Positions 47,201 through 55,643 of a DNA stretch of 64,000 nt are shown here, piece after piece. The translations under genes and the position numbers were made by a program. The stretch lies in assembly GCF_001676615.1 (NCBI RefSeq), contig NZ_LYXZ01000018.1:124001-188000 (forward strand). Direction: 5' to 3'. Each line of letters opens with the position of its first letter. Positions within the stretch are counted from its first letter, which is position 1. The DNA comes from Labrys sp. WJW (GTDB taxonomy: Bacteria; Pseudomonadota; Alphaproteobacteria; Rhizobiales; Labraceae). Under the pieces are notes generated by a model, which saw only the letters and a program-made list of their open reading frames with translations, was not told where the DNA came from and made no database searches.

Positions 47201-47584
47201 CTATCCGATCGGCGATCTCTCGATCGTGTCCACCCGATCGGGGTAGAAGGCGAGGTGGTCCTTGATGGCAGCCACCGCTGGGTAGGGGGCCTCATAGCTC
47301 CACACCGCGTTGAGCCCGCGCTCACCGGCCGTCGGAAGGCTGAAATAGGAGCATTCGCCCTTGTAGGGGCAGTAGGTGGCATGCTCGCTGCGGGCGAGCG
47401 CGCCCATGTCGACGTCGCTGCGCGGAATGTAGAAGACGGCGGGATAGGAAGCCTCCTGCAAGCGCAGCGCCTGCCGGCTGTCGGCGATCACCCGGCCGGC
47501 GAGGCTGACGACGATGCGCTCGCCGCTCGGCTCGACGGTGATGGGGTGATCGGGTCCTGGAATTTTCATGGCCTTGTTCGTCAT
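47201..47584 (-). CDS. DUF427 domain-containing protein
   Basis: A 127-residue cytoplasmic protein with the DUF427 features: GERIVVSLAGRVIADSRQAL, a CPYKGECSYF block and a final PYPAVAAIKDHLAFYPDRVD. The function of the family is not established; the compact beta-rich fold and Cys/Lys/Glu cluster suggest a small enzyme or ligand-binding protein. It begins 14 bases after the MFS transporter stop and may be co-transcribed with it. Confidence 0.85.
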   Translation of the reverse strand: MTNKAMKIPGPDHPITVEPSGERIVVSLAGRVIADSRQALRLQEASYPAVFYIPRSDVDMGALARSEHATYCPYKGECSYFSLPTAGERGLNAVWSYEAPYPAVAAIKDHLAFYPDRVDTIERSPIG

Positions 47585-47598
47585 GACGTCTGCTTTCC

Positions 47599-49083
47599 TC
47601 AATCCGCGACGGAGGGGGCGACCTGGATGGCCATGGCCTTGCGCCGGCCCAGGCCCGCGGCAAGATAGGTGCCGACGCTGTGGCAGGCCGCGATGGCCAG
47701 CAGGGTCCAGGCGAAGGCGTGACCGATAGCGGCAGCGTCGGTCCTCGCACCCAGGATGGTATAGAACAGCCCGCCCAGCACCGCCACGCTGATCGCAGCG
47801 CTGACCTGCAGCGTGGAGTTGACGATGCCGCCGACCAGGCCGGCATGGTGCGGCCCGACCCGTTCGACGATCGCCCGCATCATGGTGGGCATGGAAGTGC
47901 CCATGCCGAGGCCGATGAGGCCGAGGGCAGGCGCCATCAGCGGCAGCGGTGGCATGGCCCCGGCCGGAAAGGCCAGCACGAGGAGCGCTGTGGCTGCGGT
48001 GCCGAGGGCCGAACTGGCGAAGCCGAAGGCGGGGGCGAAACCGCCGGCAAACCGGCTGATCGTGGGACTGGACGTCGAGCCGATGAGGAAACCCGCCGAG
48101 AAGGGCAGGATGGCGAGTCCCGCCTGCCAGGCGGTGTAGCCCAGCGAGCCCTGGAGATAGAGCGAATAGGTCAGGAAGAAGGTCGCCATGGCATAGAGCG
48201 ACAGGATGGCGCTGATGCCGCGAACCAGGCCCGGCAGGCGGAAGATGCCGAGGTCGATGAGGGGATCGCCGCCGGCCCGCGCGAGGCGCTGCTCGTAGCG
48301 GCGGAACAGTTCCACGAAGATCGGGGTTGCCAGCAGCATGAGGATCGACCACCAGGGCCAGCCGCGCTCGCGGCCCTCGACCAGCGGCACCACCAGGCTG
48401 CTCAGCGCCAGGCTCGAAAGCACCACGCCGCCGAGGTCGAGGCGGGGCCTGGTCTCGCCGCGTGTCTCGCGCAGCAGGGGGATCGCCGCCAGGAAGGCGA
48501 CAAGGGCGATGGGCAGGTTGATCAGGAAGATCAGCCGCCAGCCGAAGCCGTCGAGATCGGCGCCGACGAGCGCGCCGCCGAGCAACTGGCCGATGATGGA
48601 GGAGACGCCGAGCACGATGCCGTAGATGCTGAGGGCCCGCCCGCGCTCATGCGCCGGAAAGAGCGCGTGGACCGAGGCCAGGGCCTGGGGCGCCATGGCG
48701 GCGGCGGCGAGGCCCTGCAGCATCCGCGCGGCGATCAGCACGGTGGGGGACCAAGCCAGGCCGCACAGGGCGGAGGCGGCGGCGAAACCGGCGAGGCCGG
48801 TCATGAAGATCGCCTTGCGGCCGAAGATGTCGCCGAGCCTTCCGCCGGTGATCAGGAAGACGGCATAGACGACCGCGTAGCCGGAAATCACCATCTGCAC
48901 GTCGGCGGCCGTGCTGTGGAGGCCGGTGGTGATGGCCGGCATGGCGACGTTGACGATGAAGAAGTCGAGAGGGGCCAGGAAAGCGCCTGTCAGCAGGATG
49001 GTCAGGGCCGACCAACGGCGCGGGTCGGGCGCTGGGCCGGCCTGCCGGGCAATATCGGAGGGGCAGAGTGCCGAGTCTGGCAT
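47599..49083 (-). CDS. MFS transporter, DHA2 (EmrB/QacA-like) family
   Basis: A 494-residue inner-membrane protein with about 14 hydrophobic helices. It has motif A G81-RLGDIFGRK between helices 2 and 3, and the early LAPLDFFIVNVAMPAI typical of DHA2 proton-coupled drug exporters. A TetR gene lies just upstream on the same strand, and an 18-base near-palindrome sits between them, so it is probably a repressor-controlled efflux pump. The substrate is unknown. Confidence 0.9.
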   Translation of the reverse strand: MPDSALCPSDIARQAGPAPDPRRWSALTILLTGAFLAPLDFFIVNVAMPAITTGLHSTAADVQMVISGYAVVYAVFLITGGRLGDIFGRKAIFMTGLAGFAAASALCGLAWSPTVLIAARMLQGLAAAAMAPQALASVHALFPAHERGRALSIYGIVLGVSSIIGQLLGGALVGADLDGFGWRLIFLINLPIALVAFLAAIPLLRETRGETRPRLDLGGVVLSSLALSSLVVPLVEGRERGWPWWSILMLLATPIFVELFRRYEQRLARAGGDPLIDLGIFRLPGLVRGISAILSLYAMATFFLTYSLYLQGSLGYTAWQAGLAILPFSAGFLIGSTSSPTISRFAGGFAPAFGFASSALGTAATALLVLAFPAGAMPPLPLMAPALGLIGLGMGTSMPTMMRAIVERVGPHHAGLVGGIVNSTLQVSAAISVAVLGGLFYTILGARTDAAAIGHAFAWTLLAIAACHSVGTYLAAGLGRRKAMAIQVAPSVAD

Positions 49084-49110
49084 TGTGGGGCCTCGTTCTG
49101 AAAAGGATTA

Positions 49111-49128
49111 AATACGTACGAACGTATT
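49111..49128. promoter_or_regulatory. Candidate TetR operator before the MFS gene
   Basis: The 18-base sequence AATACGTACGAACGTATT is palindromic except for one central pair and lies 28 bases before the MFS start. A copy with 16 of 18 identical bases lies before the TetR gene itself. Confidence 0.7.
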
Positions 49129-49164
49129 ATTTCATGATGGAATAGGATGCCTGAAGCCAAGGCC

Positions 49165-49746
49165 TCAGCGCAGGATGGCAGCGAACAGGAATTTCTTGAA
49201 GCGTTCGACCGGCGCCGCACCACGCTCGGTCTTGGCAGTCAGGAAGGCTCCCTGGAGCGAGGAGAGGATAAGGGCGGCCGCCTCGTCGCAGTCGAACGCC
49301 GGCGGCAGGTCGCCAGCCCTCACGGCGGCCTCCAGGCAATAGCTCATGGCACGCCGGCTTTCGGCGAAGATGTCAAGCAGTTCGAGACGGATCGCCTCGC
49401 TTTCGCTGCTGGATTCAGCCGCGAAATTGCCGAACATGCAGCCGCAGCGCATGCCGTTCTGCTTGAACCGTTCTGTCCTGACGTCGATATAGGCACGGAT
49501 GCGCTGCAGCGGCGGCTGGTTGTCGTCAAGCAGGGTCTTGTGGGCATCCTCCCGCTTCTCGCTGCGGTAGAGACCCAGCACTTCCAGGCCGAAGGCTTCC
49601 TTGGAAGTGAAATGGTTGGTGAAGCAGCCCTGCGGTACACCCGCCGCGCGCACGACGTCGCGTACGCTGGTGGCGTTGTAGCCATGCTCATGGATCAGGC
49701 CGAGCCCAGCGACGAGAAGCTTTTCACGGTTGGATGCGCGTGCCAT
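49165..49746 (-). CDS. TetR/AcrR-family transcriptional regulator
   Basis: A 193-residue regulator with an N-terminal helix-turn-helix at about residues 20-50 (NATSVRDVVRAAGVPQGCFT then NHFTSKEAF) and a helical ligand-binding C-terminal part containing several cysteines (MRCGCMFGNFAAES). It is upstream of and co-oriented with the MFS pump. Matching 18-base operators before both genes support autoregulation and control of the pump. The inducer is unknown. Confidence 0.92.
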   Translation of the reverse strand: MARASNREKLLVAGLGLIHEHGYNATSVRDVVRAAGVPQGCFTNHFTSKEAFGLEVLGLYRSEKREDAHKTLLDDNQPPLQRIRAYIDVRTERFKQNGMRCGCMFGNFAAESSSESEAIRLELLDIFAESRRAMSYCLEAAVRAGDLPPAFDCDEAAALILSSLQGAFLTAKTERGAAPVERFKKFLFAAILR

Positions 49747-49752
49747 GTCTCC

Positions 49753-49770
49753 AATATGTACGACCGTATT
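49753..49770. promoter_or_regulatory. Candidate TetR operator before the TetR gene
   Basis: AATATGTACGACCGTATT lies seven bases before the TetR start codon and matches the site at 49111-49128 in 16 of 18 positions. Binding there would give negative autoregulation. Confidence 0.7.
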
Positions 49771-49887
49771 ATTTTGTCAAGTTATTACAGGAGGCAAGTC
49801 TTCAGAGACTGACTCAAAAACCTGCGACAGAATCTAGATGATACCCAGTTGCGCAAAGACCGACCTATCGCCCCTGACGCCGACTGT

Positions 49888-49954
49888 GGTGGGCGGGTCC
49901 CCCGACCCGCCAGGAAACGCAACGCCTGCGGGCGGGTCGGGGGATCCGCCCACC
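49888..49954. repeat. REP/BIME-like inverted repeat, family 4
   Basis: Inverted arms of 24 bases (49888-49911 and 49931-49954) with one mismatch surround a 19-base loop. Each arm also holds its own hairpin of the form GGCGGGT...ACCCGCC. It starts the repeat island downstream of aapM. Confidence 0.82.
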
Positions 49955-49998
49955 AAAATGCCACTCGTGGCCATGACGCTGCGTGAGTCGGCATTTCC

Positions 49999-50023
49999 GT
50001 AGGCTGGTATAATACCAGCCTAC
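49999..50023. repeat. Short perfect inverted repeat
   Basis: Two 12-base arms (GTAGGCTGGTAT / ATACCAGCCTAC) with one central base. It lies inside the repeat island between the TetR gene and aapM. Confidence 0.75.
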
Positions 50024-50046
50024 ATAAAGTTTGATGCGCCAGCTTG

Positions 50047-50132
50047 GTCATTGCGAGCGAAGCGAAGCAATCCAGAGCCTTGAAGGCACTGTGTTCGTAG
50101 CCCCCGGATTGCTTCGCTTCGCTCGCAATGAC
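50047..50132. repeat. REP-like inverted repeat, family 3 (copy 2)
   Basis: Perfect 27-base inverted arms (50047-50073 and 50106-50132) with a 32-base loop. The arms match those of the repeat at 45394-45471 with one base difference per arm over the shared part, so both belong to one family. Confidence 0.88.
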
Positions 50133-50166
50133 GGGTTAGCCTTTATGGTCCCTGGTATAAGCTCTA

Positions 50167-50263
50167 CCTTTGTCATGCCCGGGCTTGTCCCGGGCATCCA
50201 GCTCAGCAATCCGTGGTGATTGGGACCCCAGGATCACCGGGACAAGCCCGGTGATGACAAAGG
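50167..50263. repeat. REP/BIME-like inverted repeat, family 5
   Basis: Inverted 33-base arms (50167-50199 and 50231-50263) with a 31-base loop. Each arm folds into its own nine-base-pair hairpin, ATGCCCGGG/CCCGGGCAT in the left arm and ATCACCGGG/CCCGGTGAT in the right. The arms differ at two paired positions in a way that keeps both small hairpins intact. Confidence 0.85.
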
Positions 50264-50323
50264 TCGAGGTTCCCGCGATTTTTCGGTCACTCGCTTTTAT
50301 CCGGCACGCGCTGTGGTTCCTGA

Positions 50324-50340
50324 CGGGTCTGAAGACCCGC
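50324..50340. repeat. Short hairpin next to aapM stop
   Basis: CGGGTCTGAAGACCCG forms a seven-base-pair stem with a two-base loop about 14 bases downstream of aapM on the minus strand. It may end or protect the aap transcript, or be a single REP unit. Confidence 0.55.
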
Positions 50341-50353
50341 CCCCCCGAACTCC

Positions 50354-51454
50354 CTAGCCATTCTTCGCCTGATGGCTGGTGGAGGCCTTCAGGCGCCGCT
50401 CGAGCCACAGGCTGTAGCGCGAGGCCGGGAAGCAGATCAGGAAATAGACCAGGGCGGCGAAGGCATAGGCTTCCGGATAGGAGTGCGGCCAGATCTGCTC
50501 ACTGGTGGCTGCCGTGTTCCTGACGGCGGTCAGGAAGTCGATCATGCCGATGAAGCCGATCAGCGGGGTGCTGAGTAGGACGCCGATGCCCAGATTGACC
50601 AGAGGCGGGATGATGGCCCGCAGGGCCTGCGGCAGGATGACGAGGCCGGTGGTCTGCCAGTAGCTGAGGCCCAGGGCTCGGGCCGCCTCGCTCTGGCCCG
50701 CGGGCAGGGCCTGCATACCGGCCCGGATCACCTCCGCCAGATAGCAGGCGATGAAGAGGGTCAGCGCGACCTCGACGCTGAAGAACAGGTTCACGTCGAA
50801 ATAGGGCAGGGCCATCGGCACGATGAGGCTGGAGACATAGAGCACCACCAGCATCGGCATGCCGCGCACGATCTCGATGAAGCTGGTGCTGACCAGCCGC
50901 ACGCCGCCCATGCTCGAACGGCGCCCCAGGGCGAGGGGAATGGCGATCAGGAAGGACGAGGCATAGGCGATCGTCCAGATCAGCATGGTCAGCGGCAGGC
51001 CGCCCCAATCATTGGTGGAAACGATGATGCCGGAGAAATAGCCACGCAGCAGCAGGCAGGTGACCAGGGGCACCGCGATCCAGGCCAGGATCAGGCCGCG
51101 CCCCCAGAAGCGTGGAATGGTGCTGAGGCCGGCCAGGCCGAACATCAGGACCAGGCCGAGAATCGGGCGCCAGAGGAGGTCGGACGGGTAGGTCCAGAAC
51201 AGCATCAGCTTGAGATTGACGCCGACGAAGGCCCAGCAGGCACCGCCATTGGCCTGGCAATCCTGAGCGGTGCCCGACCACGTCGCCCGGATGAGAGCCC
51301 AGTCGATCAGATGCGAACCGACCCAGGCGATCAGGGCCAGTACGACGAGCGTGATCGCCGTGTTGAGAGGGGAGGAAAACAGGCCGGCCTTGAGTTTCTG
51401 CCAACGCCGGTTTGAGCGGATCCGCGCTGCATCGGGAAGGGACACCGAACTCAT
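50354..51454 (-). CDS. aapM: General L-amino acid ABC transporter permease AapM
   Basis: A 366-residue permease. The C-terminal half is a HisM-type domain (FIEIVRGMPMLVVLYVSSLI, EVIRAGMQALPAGQSEAARALGLSYWQ). The long N-terminal extension carries a membrane helix and a large loop, which is characteristic of AapM. It overlaps aapQ by four bases. It imports many L-amino acids with AapJ, AapQ and an ATPase. The ATPase gene aapP usually follows aapM but does not follow here; a repeat island does. Confidence 0.9.
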   Translation of the reverse strand: MSSVSLPDAARIRSNRRWQKLKAGLFSSPLNTAITLVVLALIAWVGSHLIDWALIRATWSGTAQDCQANGGACWAFVGVNLKLMLFWTYPSDLLWRPILGLVLMFGLAGLSTIPRFWGRGLILAWIAVPLVTCLLLRGYFSGIIVSTNDWGGLPLTMLIWTIAYASSFLIAIPLALGRRSSMGGVRLVSTSFIEIVRGMPMLVVLYVSSLIVPMALPYFDVNLFFSVEVALTLFIACYLAEVIRAGMQALPAGQSEAARALGLSYWQTTGLVILPQALRAIIPPLVNLGIGVLLSTPLIGFIGMIDFLTAVRNTAATSEQIWPHSYPEAYAFAALVYFLICFPASRYSLWLERRLKASTSHQAKNG

Positions 51455-52641
51455 TTGGCGATGATCCCGCGTTTGGCCAGGCTGCGATTATAGAGATTGA
51501 TCAGGTAGGAGGTCGGCATGCTCACGGCCAGGAAGACGGCGACGAGCACGATGATGGTCTCGACGGCGTTGCCCGTATTGTTGGCGCTGGTCTTGATGAT
51601 GGCGGTCACCTCGGTAAAGCCTATCAGGATGCCGAGCGTGGTGTCCTTGGTGAGGTCGAGATAGCTCGAGGTCATCAGAGGCGTGATCACGCGCATCGCC
51701 TGTGGCATCACGATGAGGCGCATGATGCGCCCGCGTGGCAGGCCGATCGCCCGCCCGGCTTCCCACTGGCCGACATTGACGGATTCGATGCCGCTACGCA
51801 CGCTTTCGGAGATGCTGGCGGAATAGTAGATCGTCAGCCCGACGAGCATGGCGGCGAATTCCGGCGTCAAAGTAATGCCGCCTCGGATGTTGAAGCCTTG
51901 CAGCACCGGCAGATCGGGCGTGAAGGTGACACCGGCGAGCCAGATCCAGGCGAGGGCGATGGCCGGAAAGAGGGCAAGCACGCCGAGGAAACCGAGAGCC
52001 GACGGGGGATGCTGCAGGCGGCGGATGAAGGCCCTGGCGGCGAAAGCGAGCAGCACCAGCACGATGGCCAGCAGCCACAGGCTCTCGCCATTGCCGATCT
52101 CGACCCAGGGCAGGAAGATGCCGCGCACCGACAGGAAGGTCGACGAGAAGGGCTGCAAGGCCTGCCTGGTGGGTGGCAGGGCCTGGGTCAGGGCGATCCA
52201 GAAGAAAAGCTGCAAGGGCAGGGGCGTGTTGCGGATCAACTCGACATAGGCCTGCACGAGGCGGGAGAGCAGCAGATTGCCGGACAGGCGGGCGATGCCG
52301 AGTGTCGTGCCGAGGATGGTAGCAAACAGGCAGCCGAGCACGGAGAGCTTGAGGGTGTTGAGCAGGCCGACCGCGATGGCGCGCGCATAGCTGTCGCCGG
52401 CCTGATAGACGAGCAGGCTTTCGGTGATGTCGAAATTGGCCGGCTGCCAGAGATAGTCGAGCCCGGGTGCCATGCCCAGGCGATGCATGCTGGCCAGGAT
52501 GTTGTGGCAGAGGAGGCCGAGGAACAAGGCCAGCACGGCGATCAGCAGGAGCTGGCCATAGGGATGGGCGCCCCACCAGCGGCGGATCTTGCCGACGGGG
52601 CCGGGCGCGTCGGGGGAGACTATGCTGATCGTATCGGCCAT
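51451..52641 (-). CDS. aapQ: General L-amino acid ABC transporter permease AapQ
   Basis: A 396-residue permease with the extended AapQ layout: GAHPYGQLLLIAVLALFLGLL in outline, a long periplasmic insert (QPANFDITESLL), an early permease segment AYVELIRNTPLPLQLFFW and the EAA loop SGIESVNVGQWEAGRAIGLPRG. I chose the ATG at 52641; the frame is open further upstream into the gap after aapJ. It lies 47 bases after aapJ and overlaps aapM. Confidence 0.9.
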   Translation of the reverse strand: MADTISIVSPDAPGPVGKIRRWWGAHPYGQLLLIAVLALFLGLLCHNILASMHRLGMAPGLDYLWQPANFDITESLLVYQAGDSYARAIAVGLLNTLKLSVLGCLFATILGTTLGIARLSGNLLLSRLVQAYVELIRNTPLPLQLFFWIALTQALPPTRQALQPFSSTFLSVRGIFLPWVEIGNGESLWLLAIVLVLLAFAARAFIRRLQHPPSALGFLGVLALFPAIALAWIWLAGVTFTPDLPVLQGFNIRGGITLTPEFAAMLVGLTIYYSASISESVRSGIESVNVGQWEAGRAIGLPRGRIMRLIVMPQAMRVITPLMTSSYLDLTKDTTLGILIGFTEVTAIIKTSANNTGNAVETIIVLVAVFLAVSMPTSYLINLYNRSLAKRGIIAK

Positions 52642-52688
52642 CAAGCGATCCGAGGTTCGGAGCGGGCCCGAAGGCCCGCTCCCTGATC

Positions 52689-53732
52689 TCAACGGAAGGG
52701 CGGCGAATAGATCAGGCCGCCCTGGGTCCACAGATTGTTGAGGCCACGCTCAAAGCCGATCTTCGTGCTCTTGCCGAGATTGCGCTCGAAGATCTCGCCG
52801 TAGTTGCCGACCTTCTTGATGATGTTGTAGGCGAATTTCGGATCGAGCCCGATGGCCTGGCCGAGCGAGGGATCGACGCCGAGAAAGCGCTTGATGGCCG
52901 GGTCGTCGCTGGTCAGGAAAGTGTCGACATTCTGGCTGGTGATGCCGAATTCCTCGGCCTGGATGGTGGCGTAGACCGTCCAGTTCACGATTTCCAGCCA
53001 GCGATCGTCACCGCCCAGCACCGCCGGCGCCAGGGGTTCCTTGGACAGGCGCTCGGGCAGCAGCACATATTCGTCCGGATTGGGCAGGGCGGCGCGGCGC
53101 AGGCCGAGATCGGTGCCGTCCTGCGTCAGCGCGTCGACGCGGCCGGAGGTCAAAGCCTGGGTGAAGGTCGCCGTATCCTCGATCACCACGGATTTGTAGG
53201 TCTTGCCGGTCTTCTTGAAGAAATCGGCGATGTTCTGCTCACCCGTAGTGCCGCTCTGCACGCCGATGGTGGCGCCGTCGAGCTCGGCGGCCTTGGTCAC
53301 GCCCAGCGACTTCTTCACCAAGATGCCCTGGCCGTCATAGAAGACCACCGGCCCGAAGTGGAAATTGAGCTTGAAGGCGCGCGTGATGGTCTGGGTCACA
53401 GCCGAAAGCAGGATGTCGAACTGGCCGGCCTGCAGGGCGGGCAGACGCTGCTGGGGCGAGGAATTGGTGAACTCGACCTTGTCGGGATCGTTGAACACGG
53501 TGATGGCGAGAGCCCGGCCGAAGTCGACGAAGAAGCCCTGCCAGCGGCCATTGGCGTCAGGCGCAAAGAACCCGGCCTGGCTGCCGACGCCGACCTTGAT
53601 GACGCCGCGTTCCTTGATCTTGTCGAGCGTGGGGCCGGCCTGGGCCGGTGCCGCTGCGATGAAGCCGGCTGCCAGCGCCGCGATGGCGATGCCGGCGCTG
53701 CGCGTGAAGCCGCGTTTGACTGAGTTCAGCAT
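52689..53732 (-). CDS. aapJ: General L-amino acid-binding periplasmic protein AapJ
   Basis: A 347-residue binding protein with a signal peptide ending APAQA, followed by GPTLDKIKERGVIKVGVGSQAGFF. Other family parts are VDFGRALAITVFNDPDKVEF and GTTGEQNIADFFKKTGKTYK. I chose ATG 53732 because AAAGGGA lies about five bases upstream and the leader is well formed; the open frame starts earlier at 53909. It is the first gene of aapJQM and should be in excess over the permeases. Confidence 0.92.
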   Translation of the reverse strand: MLNSVKRGFTRSAGIAIAALAAGFIAAAPAQAGPTLDKIKERGVIKVGVGSQAGFFAPDANGRWQGFFVDFGRALAITVFNDPDKVEFTNSSPQQRLPALQAGQFDILLSAVTQTITRAFKLNFHFGPVVFYDGQGILVKKSLGVTKAAELDGATIGVQSGTTGEQNIADFFKKTGKTYKSVVIEDTATFTQALTSGRVDALTQDGTDLGLRRAALPNPDEYVLLPERLSKEPLAPAVLGGDDRWLEIVNWTVYATIQAEEFGITSQNVDTFLTSDDPAIKRFLGVDPSLGQAIGLDPKFAYNIIKKVGNYGEIFERNLGKSTKIGFERGLNNLWTQGGLIYSPPFR

Positions 53733-54024
53733 GAAAGTCCCTTTCATTCCCTGCGCGGTCGATATCCACGGCAAGGCGCCCCGTTGTTCTCTTGTTTTAC
53801 CGGCCTGGCGGTCCGTGCCGAGGCCGGTGGTTTTCGGAAGGATGTCGTTGCTTCGAGGCATGATCGGGCGATTGTACCGCGATGGCAAGATCGGCCGGCG
53901 CCACTCCAATCCCTGTCAGCTGTTTCATCCATTCAGCAGAATATGATCGTAGAATGATTTATTACACACTGTCTACTGGTTTTATAAACTAATAAACAAC
54001 ACGAAATTGGGTTTGTGTCCTGAC

Positions 54025-54864
54025 TCAGAGGCCGACATCGAAGAAGATCTGGTCCATGGTCCGCCCCGGCTCGGCACCCGGCGTATCGCCGATGATGCGG
54101 GCCGGCACGCCCGCCACGGTCTTGTGCGGCGGTACCGGAGCAGTCACCACCGAGCCGGCGCCGATGCGGGCGCCTTCGCCGATCTCGATATTGCCGATCA
54201 ATTTGGCGCCCGAGCCGATCAGCACGCCCTTGCGGATCCTGGGATGGCGCTGGCCGGAGCGTATGCCGCTGCCGCCCAGCGTCACCGATTGCAGGATCGA
54301 GACGTCATCCTCGATCACCGCCGTCTCGCCGATGACGATGCCGGTGGCGTGGTCGAAGAAGATGCCACGCCCGATCGGAACGGCGGGATGGATATCGACC
54401 TGCAGCACCTCGGAGACGCGGCTTTGCAGATAGAGCGCGAAATTGCGCTGGTCCTGCTGCCAGAGCCAATGGGCAAGACGATGCAGTTGCAGAGCATGGA
54501 AGCCCTTGAAATAGAGCAGGGGCTCCAGATAGCGCTTGCAGGCGGGGTCGCGCTCGAGCACGGCCTGGATGTCGGCACGGATGCCGAGGCAGATGCCGGG
54601 ATCGGCCGCGATGGCCGAGCGGAAGGCATGGCGCAGCACCGAGGCCGGCATGTCCGGATGCTCGATGCGCTGGACCAGGCGCTGGATCAGGGCGTCCTCG
54701 AAGGAGGCGTGATCGAGCACGCTGGCATAGAATTGGGTGGCGAGCTGCGGCTCGGCGGCGATGGCGTCCTGTGCCTCGTCCACCAGCCGGTCCCAGATCA
54801 GGTCGGATACAGCGCCCGGCCTTCCGGTCCGGCGCGAGAGCTTGCTTCGATGCGAGGCATTCAT
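54025..54864 (-). CDS. cysE: Serine O-acetyltransferase
   Basis: A 279-residue enzyme with an N-terminal helical domain (DLIWDRLVDEAQDAIAAEP) and a C-terminal left-handed beta-helix of hexapeptide repeats (IHPAVPIGRGIFFDHATGIV, then VIGETAVIEDDVSILQSVTL). It acetylates L-serine to O-acetylserine, the acceptor of sulfide in cysteine synthesis. It is the last gene of the OsmF/YehYXW-type importer operon, 14 bases after the permease stop, which is unusual. Confidence 0.93.
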   Translation of the reverse strand: MNASHRSKLSRRTGRPGAVSDLIWDRLVDEAQDAIAAEPQLATQFYASVLDHASFEDALIQRLVQRIEHPDMPASVLRHAFRSAIAADPGICLGIRADIQAVLERDPACKRYLEPLLYFKGFHALQLHRLAHWLWQQDQRNFALYLQSRVSEVLQVDIHPAVPIGRGIFFDHATGIVIGETAVIEDDVSILQSVTLGGSGIRSGQRHPRIRKGVLIGSGAKLIGNIEIGEGARIGAGSVVTAPVPPHKTVAGVPARIIGDTPGAEPGRTMDQIFFDVGL

Positions 54865-54878
54865 GGCGGCCCCTCCGA

Positions 54879-55643
54879 TCAGCTTCTGCCGGCCGTGCCG
54901 GTGCGCTTGGCAAGAGTGCGCTCGAGGCTGCCGAGCGCATCGTAGATGAGCACGGCCAGGAGCGCGACGATGACGCCGCCCTGCAGGATATAGGCGGTGT
55001 TGGTGGTGGTGATGCCGGCCATGATCACCTCGCCGAGGCTCTTGGCGCCGACGGTGGAACCGATGGTGGCCGTACCGAGATTGACCACGAAGGAGAGTCT
55101 TATGCCGGTGAGGATCACCGGGAGGGCGAGCGGCAGCTCGACCTTGATCAGGCGTTGCCAGCCGGTCATGCCCATGCCGCGAGCTGCATCCAGGGCGGTC
55201 GTTGGAACGCTCCTCAGGCCCGCCATGGTGTTTTCGAAGATCGGCAGCAGCCCGTAGAGCGTGAGAGCTAGCAAGGTGGGCTCCGCCCCGAAGCCAAGGG
55301 AAGGCACGGCGATGGCGAGCACGGCGATCGGCGGGAAGGTCTGCCCGATATTCACGATCGTTCGCGACAGCGGCAGGAATTCGGCGCCGGCCGGCCGTGT
55401 CACGAAGATGCCGGCGAGCAGAGCAAGCGCCCCGCCGATGAGGGTGGAGACGGCGACCAGGCCGAGATGGCTGAGGGAGAGGAACAGCAGGCTGCCCTGG
55501 CGATAGACCACCGGCGCCCCATTGTCGTTCAGCGGCGCCAGGACCGGCACGAACAAATCCGTGTCGAACAGCAGGAGCAGCAGCAGGAGGAGGGCGAGCG
55601 CCCTGGCGCCCAGTCCGATCAACTTCAGGCCGAGCCATGTCAT
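54879..55643 (-). CDS. OpuB/YehW-type ABC transporter permease
   Basis: A 254-residue permease of the osmoprotectant (quaternary amine) uptake class. It has hydrophobic helices (ALALLLLLLLLFDTDLF in outline), FLPLSRTIVNIGQTFPPIAV and the loop TTALDAARGMGMTGWQRLIKVELPLALPVILTGIR. Start 55643 overlaps the ATPase stop by four bases. It is one of two permeases in this operon, like YehW/YehY in E. coli. Choline, glycine betaine or another zwitterion, possibly sulfur-containing, are ligand options. Confidence 0.88.
   Translation of the reverse strand: MTWLGLKLIGLGARALALLLLLLLLFDTDLFVPVLAPLNDNGAPVVYRQGSLLFLSLSHLGLVAVSTLIGGALALLAGIFVTRPAGAEFLPLSRTIVNIGQTFPPIAVLAIAVPSLGFGAEPTLLALTLYGLLPIFENTMAGLRSVPTTALDAARGMGMTGWQRLIKVELPLALPVILTGIRLSFVVNLGTATIGSTVGAKSLGEVIMAGITTTNTAYILQGGVIVALLAVLIYDALGSLERTLAKRTGTAGRS

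Noticed and set aside
49888-50340. CRISPR array
   Set aside because: The repeats are inverted pairs of different families, not direct repeats with regular unique spacers.
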